9,023 bases of DNA. Origin: Candidatus Micrarchaeota archaeon RBG_16_49_10. GTDB taxonomy: Archaea > Aenigmatarchaeota > Aenigmatarchaeia > CG10238-14. A program made the translations under genes and the position numbers. Shown in pieces: positions 4,761 to 9,023 of the stretch. The DNA lies in NCBI GenBank assembly GCA_001784635.1, contig MFRS01000022.1, forward strand, positions 8,868-17,890. The letters are read 5' to 3'. The notes under the pieces are model-generated. The model did no database searches. It had not been told where the DNA came from and saw only the letters and a list, made by a program, of their open reading frames with translations. Every line of letters starts with the position of its first letter. Positions within the stretch are counted from its first letter, which is position 1.

Positions 4761-5021
4761 ATGGCGACATACACGGCTTTGGGTTACGGCCTGTTTTGGG
4801 TAGGGCTTGTGGTTTCGATAATCCTGTACGCGGTGAAGAGGAAATGGTACCCCATAGTTTATGTGATCTCAGTGGCGCTCTACATATTCACCGTCACTTT
4901 TGTCATAGAGGCCTTCAGCCTCTCTAAGAACTGGATACTTCTTCTGCTTGCCTTGTCTTCAGCTTTGATGATAGGAGTTGGTGTGTATCTTTCCAGAAGG
5001 TTCAAGGAAGACAAAAAATAG
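4761..5021 (+). CDS. Three-helix membrane protein of unknown function
   Basis: This 86-residue protein is almost entirely hydrophobic, with segments near 5-24, 30-52 and 57-76, a basic cytoplasmic loop (VKRKWYP) and a charged tail (SRRFKEDKK). By the positive-inside rule the C-terminus and the first loop cannot both be fully satisfied, so topology is uncertain. GAGGGG (4747-4752) lies 8 bases before the ATG, inside the previous gene, so the two are co-translated. The end overlaps the next gene by about 41 bases. I do not recognise the family. It could be an accessory subunit of the anchored protein that follows. Confidence 0.78.
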   Translation: MATYTALGYGLFWVGLVVSIILYAVKRKWYPIVYVISVALYIFTVTFVIEAFSLSKNWILLLLALSSALMIGVGVYLSRRFKEDKK

Positions 5022-5607
5022 CAGCACCAAGCTCGTTTTAGGGGTTCTGGTGCCTTTGCTGGCGGTGATAGCTTTGATTTTCCTTGATGGCAACAGCTTT
5101 GGACTTTCAGTCAAAGACGAGACCGCAATGTCGCTGGGATACAATTCCATTTCCATGACCTCCATGTCCTATGATTCAGGCACCCCGGTCGCCCGCACTT
5201 TGACTATCAGCAACGACTATTTCCTCCCCAGGAAGGTCGAGATTCCGCGTGTGGTAGGATGTCTAAGCGACAAAGAGGGGATATCCGCTTGGGCAGCGCT
5301 TCGAGTTACGTACATCGAAGAGAGCCCTCCCTACGGGACCAAAGAACCTATTGACATTCCAGATTCCGATTACTATAACCCAAGCTCCAGACTGTTTGTT
5401 GAGGTGCCTGCACATGGGGAAAAGAGGGTGAGCATCCTTGTCAGGGTTTACGACTATTTTGATAAAACAACCTACGGCGATTACGATGAGGTGCTGCTCT
5501 TTGAGGCGAATCCCCAAGGAAGGTATTTCGATTCCTATACATATTGCCAGGACTTGGATGGCACTAGTCTGGAAAAAGCGGTTCACATACCAATAACAAA
5601 ACAGTGA
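4981..5607 (+). CDS. Membrane-anchored extracellular protein of unknown function
   Basis: This protein of about 208 residues has a basic N-terminus (SRKTKNSSTK), one hydrophobic anchor near 18-35 (LVLGVLVPLLAVIALIF), and an outer domain of about 170 residues. The outer domain is rich in beta-prone and tyrosine segments (RTLTISNDYFLPRKVEIPRV, KRVSILVRVYDYF), suggesting a beta-sandwich. It has only two cysteines outside the cytoplasmic end, C94 and C189, which could form a disulfide. The start is uncertain: GTG 4981 follows GGAG by only 3 bases, TTG 4978 is adjacent to it, and both overlap the previous gene. It ends 23 bases from the tail of tldE, facing it. No domain is recognised; a role as a surface-exposed partner of the two small membrane proteins is inference. 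Confidence 0.75.
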   Translation: MCIFPEGSRKTKNSSTKLVLGVLVPLLAVIALIFLDGNSFGLSVKDETAMSLGYNSISMTSMSYDSGTPVARTLTISNDYFLPRKVEIPRVVGCLSDKEGISAWAALRVTYIEESPPYGTKEPIDIPDSDYYNPSSRLFVEVPAHGEKRVSILVRVYDYFDKTTYGDYDEVLLFEANPQGRYFDSYTYCQDLDGTSLEKAVHIPITKQ

Positions 5608-5630
5608 TTTTCAGTTCCTAGCAATGATTC

Positions 5631-6956
5631 TTACCCAGCGACTTGCACGTCCTCGAATCTGATGTAAGGGCATATCCCTGCGAGTACCGTTCCACCGGAA
5701 GTGATGGTAGACTTGTCCGACAGCCCGCTGACGCCCCTCATCATCTCGATTAGGTTCCCCGAGACGAGACCGCCCTTGACAGGGTTCGCTATCTCGCCAT
5801 TCTTTATCCTGTACCCCGCGCTTATCTCGGAAGAGAAGTCGCCCGTCATCCCGTCGGGGTTGAGCCAGCTGAACTTCTCCACCAGCACGCCTTCCTTAAC
5901 TTCCCCTATCAGCTCATCCAGAGACCTTTTCCCTGGTTTGATGTAGAGGTTGGAGATTTGGTTGGTCGGCATCGAGCCGAACTTGGAGTCGAAGACGAAG
6001 AAGACGTCCGACTGCCTGAGGCCGTTCCCCGTGGACTTTGTCCCGTCCTTCAGCGCATAGAACTGGTCGTATGTGAAATTCTTGAACACACCCTTCTCAA
6101 TCAGAGGCAGCTTCTGCTGTGGCACCCCTTCGTCGTCAAACCCGCTGCTCATCAGGCCGAATGGGTAGAGCCCGTCGCTGTGTATCGTGACATCCTCAGA
6201 GGCGATCTTTTCGCCGACGGAAAACTTTGACATCTCGTTCAGCTTCGCCCTCCCGCTAGTGTGGAAGTCCACCACCGAACCAACGCCGTCAGCCACGCTC
6301 CCAGGAGAGAATATGACAGTCATCCCTCCTGTCCCAGGCAGTTCGGCGGTGAGCTGGTCTCTGGAGAGCTTGAACCATTTGTCGAAATCCTCCTCACCGA
6401 AGTCGTCCACTCTCCTCCTGAACTCGTGCGGCCAGAACTCGACCCTTTTCTTGCCTCCCACCGTTATGGACATCTCTATCATGAACGCCGTCTCTTCCCT
6501 CTCCGCGTCGAGGCCTTCCGAATTCATTATGTGGACGGTGGAATCATACGTTCGAAACTTGCCGAACGAAAATTCCATATTATCCGGTTTCCTGTGCAAC
6601 AGTTTCTCTATCGTTTCATTGATGGCCTTTTCCGGGTCGGATTTGATTTTTTTGTCCACGATATCAACCTTAGGGTATCTCGCCTCAAATGGGAATTGGA
6701 AGTCCACCTTCTCCGTCATCCTCGCGCTTTTGGCGGCACTCTCTATGACCTTCCTGACAGCCTCCCTCTCCTTGACATTGCTCGAGCTGAAGCCCAGCCC
6801 GCCGTCCAAAACCCTTATCCCATACCCGCTGTCGAAGGTCTTGCTGATAAAGTGCGGTCTGCCCTTCTCTAGATGGGTCTCGTTGACCTCGGACTGGACG
6901 AAGAAAACCTCGTAGTCTTTCAGCCTTTTCAGCTCTTTGATCACCAACTCTTCCAT
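5631..6956 (-). CDS. tldE: TldE/PmbA-type subunit of a TldD/TldE metalloprotease
   Basis: This 441-residue protein belongs to the TldD/PmbA family but lacks the zinc HExxH motif. At the matching place it reads VVDFHTSGRAKLNE (228-241), as expected for the non-catalytic TldE (PmbA) partner. Family features include the N-terminal VLDGGLGFSSSN (49-60), SSGFDDEGVPQQ (270-281), where family members carry a conserved FDDEG, LNPDGMTGDFSSEISAGYRI (365-384) and the closing VQVAG. In bacteria TldD and TldE form a heterodimer that degrades unfolded peptides and matures small peptides such as microcin B17; archaeal substrates are unknown. ATG 6956 comes four bases after the Nudix stop, with GTGAT 3 bases ahead as a possible binding site. 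It is the last gene of the operon. Confidence 0.93.
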   Translation of the reverse strand: MEELVIKELKRLKDYEVFFVQSEVNETHLEKGRPHFISKTFDSGYGIRVLDGGLGFSSSNVKEREAVRKVIESAAKSARMTEKVDFQFPFEARYPKVDIVDKKIKSDPEKAINETIEKLLHRKPDNMEFSFGKFRTYDSTVHIMNSEGLDAEREETAFMIEMSITVGGKKRVEFWPHEFRRRVDDFGEEDFDKWFKLSRDQLTAELPGTGGMTVIFSPGSVADGVGSVVDFHTSGRAKLNEMSKFSVGEKIASEDVTIHSDGLYPFGLMSSGFDDEGVPQQKLPLIEKGVFKNFTYDQFYALKDGTKSTGNGLRQSDVFFVFDSKFGSMPTNQISNLYIKPGKRSLDELIGEVKEGVLVEKFSWLNPDGMTGDFSSEISAGYRIKNGEIANPVKGGLVSGNLIEMMRGVSGLSDKSTITSGGTVLAGICPYIRFEDVQVAG

Positions 6957-6960
6957 ATAA

Positions 6961-7362
6961 TCACAACCCCTTCCATATCTGCGGATTTTTCCTCAAGTAC
7001 CTCAGGCCAGGTGGAATCTCCTCATCCTTGTGAGCCTTCAAAAAATCTGAGAAAGGAAGCCATTTAAGTTCGCTATTCTCGCCGTCGGCTATCCTTGGCT
7101 CGTCCTCCGTAGAGCAAAGTAAGAATATCTGCATATAGTTCTCCGATTCCTCGTAATGACAGTTGAGGATTTTGGCTATCTTTATCTGAACACCCAGTTC
7201 CTCCATCATCTCCCTCTGTGCTGTCTGGAAAGGCGTCTCATCCCCTTCCATGCCACCTGCAGGCAGGGCCCACATGTTGGGAAAATGACCTTTGGCCGGT
7301 GCCCTTTTGCAGAAGAGCACATTTTTCCCTTTCTTGATTATGCAAACCACCGCGCTCTTCAC
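6961..7362 (-). CDS. Nudix hydrolase
   Basis: This 133-residue protein is a single Nudix domain, which hydrolyses a nucleoside diphosphate linked to another group X. The Nudix box at 36-58 is a perfect match to GX5EX7REUXEEXGU: G36, E42, R50-E51, E54-E55 and G57 are all in place. Before it lies the usual strand pair (VVCIIKKGKNVLFCKRAPAKGHFPNMWALPAGG). The CKRAPAKGHFPNMWALP stretch resembles MutT and ADP-ribose type members, but the substrate cannot be chosen from it. GTG 7362 overlaps the TldD stop in a GTGA arrangement, with GGTGAT (7371-7366) 3 bases ahead. An upstream ATG-started extension to 7440 would add residues unlike the family and lies wholly inside tldD. Its position between tldD and tldE suggests strict co-expression with the protease. 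Confidence 0.92.
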   Translation of the reverse strand: MKSAVVCIIKKGKNVLFCKRAPAKGHFPNMWALPAGGMEGDETPFQTAQREMMEELGVQIKIAKILNCHYEESENYMQIFLLCSTEDEPRIADGENSELKWLPFSDFLKAHKDEEIPPGLRYLRKNPQIWKGL

Positions 7363-8720
7363 CCAATCACCGCCCCCCTTATCCTCATGAAAGGCCCGCC
7401 CGAGCTCACAGGCACATAGTCCTCGTGCCCCTTGCCGCATCCCGACCCGCGTAGCTCGAAGTCATCCGTAACCGCATCCACGTTTGACAGGAACTCGAGC
7501 ACCTTCCCCGCTATTCCCACGCCCTTGTACAGTGTTGTCAACTCCCCATTATTTATCTCATAGGCCTTCCCTGTCATTATCTGTAGGTTGCCGCCCAGCG
7601 GGTCCTCCATCCCGGTCAGGGCCTTTTCTATGTAGACCCCCTTTTTGGTCTCCGCGAGCAGCTCGTCACGCTTCCATTCGCCTGGCTCTATGTAGGTGTT
7701 GCTCATCCTTATGAATACCTTCCTCGAAAAGTCCTGTGCCCTAGCGTTTCCTGTCGGTGGGGATTTAAGATGGAACCCTGTCGTTCGGTCGTTCATGAAC
7801 TGCTTCAGTATGCCGTTTTTGACAAGGACATTGTCCTTGGACTTTATTCCCTCATCGTCGAAGAAGAAGAATCCCCTCTCACCCTCGTAGCTCGAGTTGT
7901 CGTGCACCGATACAAGCTCTGAGACGACCTTCTTCCCTACAAGGCTTGACAAGTATGACCTTCCTCTAGTCACCTGGTCCGCCTCCAGGCCATGGCCGAA
8001 GCTTTCGTGCGCGATTACGCCGGATATCTCGTCGTCGACGATTATGTCATGCTTACCCCCCTTCAGCATCTTTGCCTTCAGCATGTCCTTCGCGCTTTTT
8101 ACGACTTCCCCGACCTTGACATGGACGTCGCTCTTTTCAAGTATCTCATGCCCGCCCTGCTTCGCAACGGCAAAGTAGTCGCTCTCTATCCTCTTCCCCT
8201 CCTTCGCGGTCGCGTTGAGGATGAACCTGTAGAACGGGAGGACCTGCCTTAGGTTCGAGCCCTCCGTGTTCATGAGGATGGTCTCGCCCTTCGAGTGGCC
8301 TAGGCTGACTGCGGCGTTTATTATCTTGTCGTTCCCAATTATCCTACCGTAGATATCCCTCACTACCCCTATCTTTTCTTCGTCAGACAAGTCATTAGGG
8401 TCCTCCATGACCTTGATTTCCCTGTCGATTTTCCAGGGCTCCTGTAGCACTATGTCCGACCTCTTGTTCCCGACCTTGGTCACAAGCCTCTTCGTCTCGT
8501 CGAGTATCCTCCCCTCGTCCAGCTCGTCGAAGGCGAGGTAATACCATTTGTTTGCGGAGGATATTCGCACGGTCAGCCCGACTGAGGACGCGAAAGAAAC
8601 AGCCTCCTTTGTTTTAGTCTTGCTGTAGCCCATCCCTCTTGCCGATTCGAAGCGGACATCGCCGTAGTAGACTTTCCCCTCCAGTGCTTTCACCACCCTT
8701 TCGACAAGTTCCCTGCTCAT
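7359..8720 (-). CDS. tldD: TldD-type zinc metalloprotease subunit
   Basis: This 453-residue protein is the catalytic partner of TldE. The zinc motif HESFGH lies at 238-243, with H238 and H243 as ligands and E239 as general base, followed by the family GLEAD. C428 in GSGCGKGHEDYVPVSSGGP is the expected third zinc ligand. FDDEG (287-291) and TGNARAQDF (323-331) are conserved in TldD. No signal peptide is present, so it acts in the cytoplasm. ATG 8720 is chosen over the longer frame to 8771 because GGGAG lies 8 bases upstream and the start overlaps the DUF167 stop by four bases (ATGA). The C-terminal codons overlap the Nudix start by four bases. Length is slightly below the E. coli protein but complete. 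Confidence 0.95.
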   Translation of the reverse strand: MSRELVERVVKALEGKVYYGDVRFESARGMGYSKTKTKEAVSFASSVGLTVRISSANKWYYLAFDELDEGRILDETKRLVTKVGNKRSDIVLQEPWKIDREIKVMEDPNDLSDEEKIGVVRDIYGRIIGNDKIINAAVSLGHSKGETILMNTEGSNLRQVLPFYRFILNATAKEGKRIESDYFAVAKQGGHEILEKSDVHVKVGEVVKSAKDMLKAKMLKGGKHDIIVDDEISGVIAHESFGHGLEADQVTRGRSYLSSLVGKKVVSELVSVHDNSSYEGERGFFFFDDEGIKSKDNVLVKNGILKQFMNDRTTGFHLKSPPTGNARAQDFSRKVFIRMSNTYIEPGEWKRDELLAETKKGVYIEKALTGMEDPLGGNLQIMTGKAYEINNGELTTLYKGVGIAGKVLEFLSNVDAVTDDFELRGSGCGKGHEDYVPVSSGGPFMRIRGAVIG

Positions 8721-9004
8721 GAGACCATCTCCCGGAATCGTTCGGCGGTCATGCCGCGGATCAGAATGCACTTCCTCTTCGATTTCAGGCCTTTTATTAT
8801 TTTGACTTTGGCTTTGAAAAGCCTTTCCAATCCCCTTACTATCTCCTCATTGGCCTTGTTGCCCTCCGGCTTGGACCTGCAGTGGACGATCAGCTTGTCT
8901 TTTTTCTCAACCTTGAACTCCGGAGAGTTCGGCCTAACTGCGATTTCCACGAAAAGCCCCTCCTTTGTCTCGGAAAGCATAAGAATAATTGGCGCTAAAA
9001 CCAT
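8717..9004 (-). CDS. DUF167 (YggU-like) family protein
   Basis: This 95-residue protein matches the DUF167/YggU family of small conserved alpha/beta proteins of unknown function. The core reads LFVEIAVRPNSPEFKVEKKDKLIVHCRSKPEGNKANEEIVRGLERLF in overlapping segments from about residue 17, with the typical V(R/Q)P..S first strand, the PEGNKANEE helix start, and a final basic strand (KIIKGLKSKRKCILI) ahead of a short helix. ATG 9004 follows GGAG by only 2 bases; ATG 8980 would give 87 residues and a more typical N-terminus but has no binding site. The frame is also open to the right edge, so a longer form cannot be excluded. It overlaps tldD by four bases, so the two are co-translated. Confidence 0.8.
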   Translation of the reverse strand: MVLAPIILMLSETKEGLFVEIAVRPNSPEFKVEKKDKLIVHCRSKPEGNKANEEIVRGLERLFKAKVKIIKGLKSKRKCILIRGMTAERFREMVS

Positions 9005-9023
9005 ATCTCCTTTTCTGGCTAAA

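Noticed and set aside
5608..5630. Terminator between the convergent membrane gene and tldE
   Set aside because: The 23-base gap has a GATTTTC stretch but no stem and no long T run in either direction.
7363..7440. 26-residue N-terminal extension of the Nudix protein
   Set aside because: It is an out-of-frame reading of the end of tldD; GTG 7362 overlaps the tldD stop and starts directly at the first Nudix strand.
8721..8771. 17-residue N-terminal extension of TldD
   Set aside because: It overlaps DUF167 coding sequence in another frame; ATG 8720 has GGGAG 8 bases upstream and the ATGA overlap expected for coupled genes.
1..9023. CRISPR array, insertion sequence, prophage or defence system
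   Set aside because: No regularly spaced repeats, transposase, integrase, terminal inverted repeats or recognisable defence genes were found on either strand.

Overview
The window looks like archaeal chromosome. The evidence is an archaeal FtsZ2-type division protein, TATA boxes about 26 bp ahead of start codons (some transcripts apparently leaderless), strong GGAGG-type ribosome binding sites, heavy use of AGG (Arg) and ATA (Ile), a TldD/TldE pair, and a ParB-like protein resembling the free serine kinase SerK of Thermococcus. The exact lineage cannot be fixed from this sequence.

Layout: (1) 29-1186, minus: ftsZ2, with a possible overlapping gene start running off the left edge. (2) 1187-1724: a long AT-rich divergent intergenic region with a strong hairpin, three GAAGTCCAA repeats, a clear plus-strand TATA box flanked by a 9-bp direct repeat, and a leader with two very similar 9-codon reading frames. 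(3) 1725-3899, plus: a tightly overlapping three-gene operon of an amidohydrolase-2 family metal hydrolase, a PLP-dependent cysteine synthase, and a short SerK-like protein. (4) 3938-4504, minus: a Yip1-like membrane protein. (5) 4580-5607, plus: three membrane or membrane-anchored proteins of unknown function (59, 86 and about 208 residues), divergent from the Yip1-like gene across 75 bp holding two back-to-back leaderless promoters. (6) 5631-9004, minus: DUF167 protein, TldD, Nudix hydrolase and TldE, read right to left with overlaps or gaps of only a few bases.

The most coherent biology is in region 3. The last gene carries the ParB-fold HE and DGHHR motifs and the C-terminal PKTTRH motif of SerK, which phosphorylates free serine with ADP. 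The gene before it encodes a cysteine synthase, which would use the resulting O-phosphoserine. Together they would be a two-step serine-to-cysteine module with no serine acetyltransferase. The SerK-like protein is only about half the length of the characterised enzyme, so it may be a minimal form. The two 9-codon leader frames, each with one cysteine codon at position 7, lie just ahead of this operon and raise a speculative possibility of cysteine-responsive control. In region 6 a Nudix gene sits between the two subunit genes of a TldD/TldE protease, which is an unusual placement.
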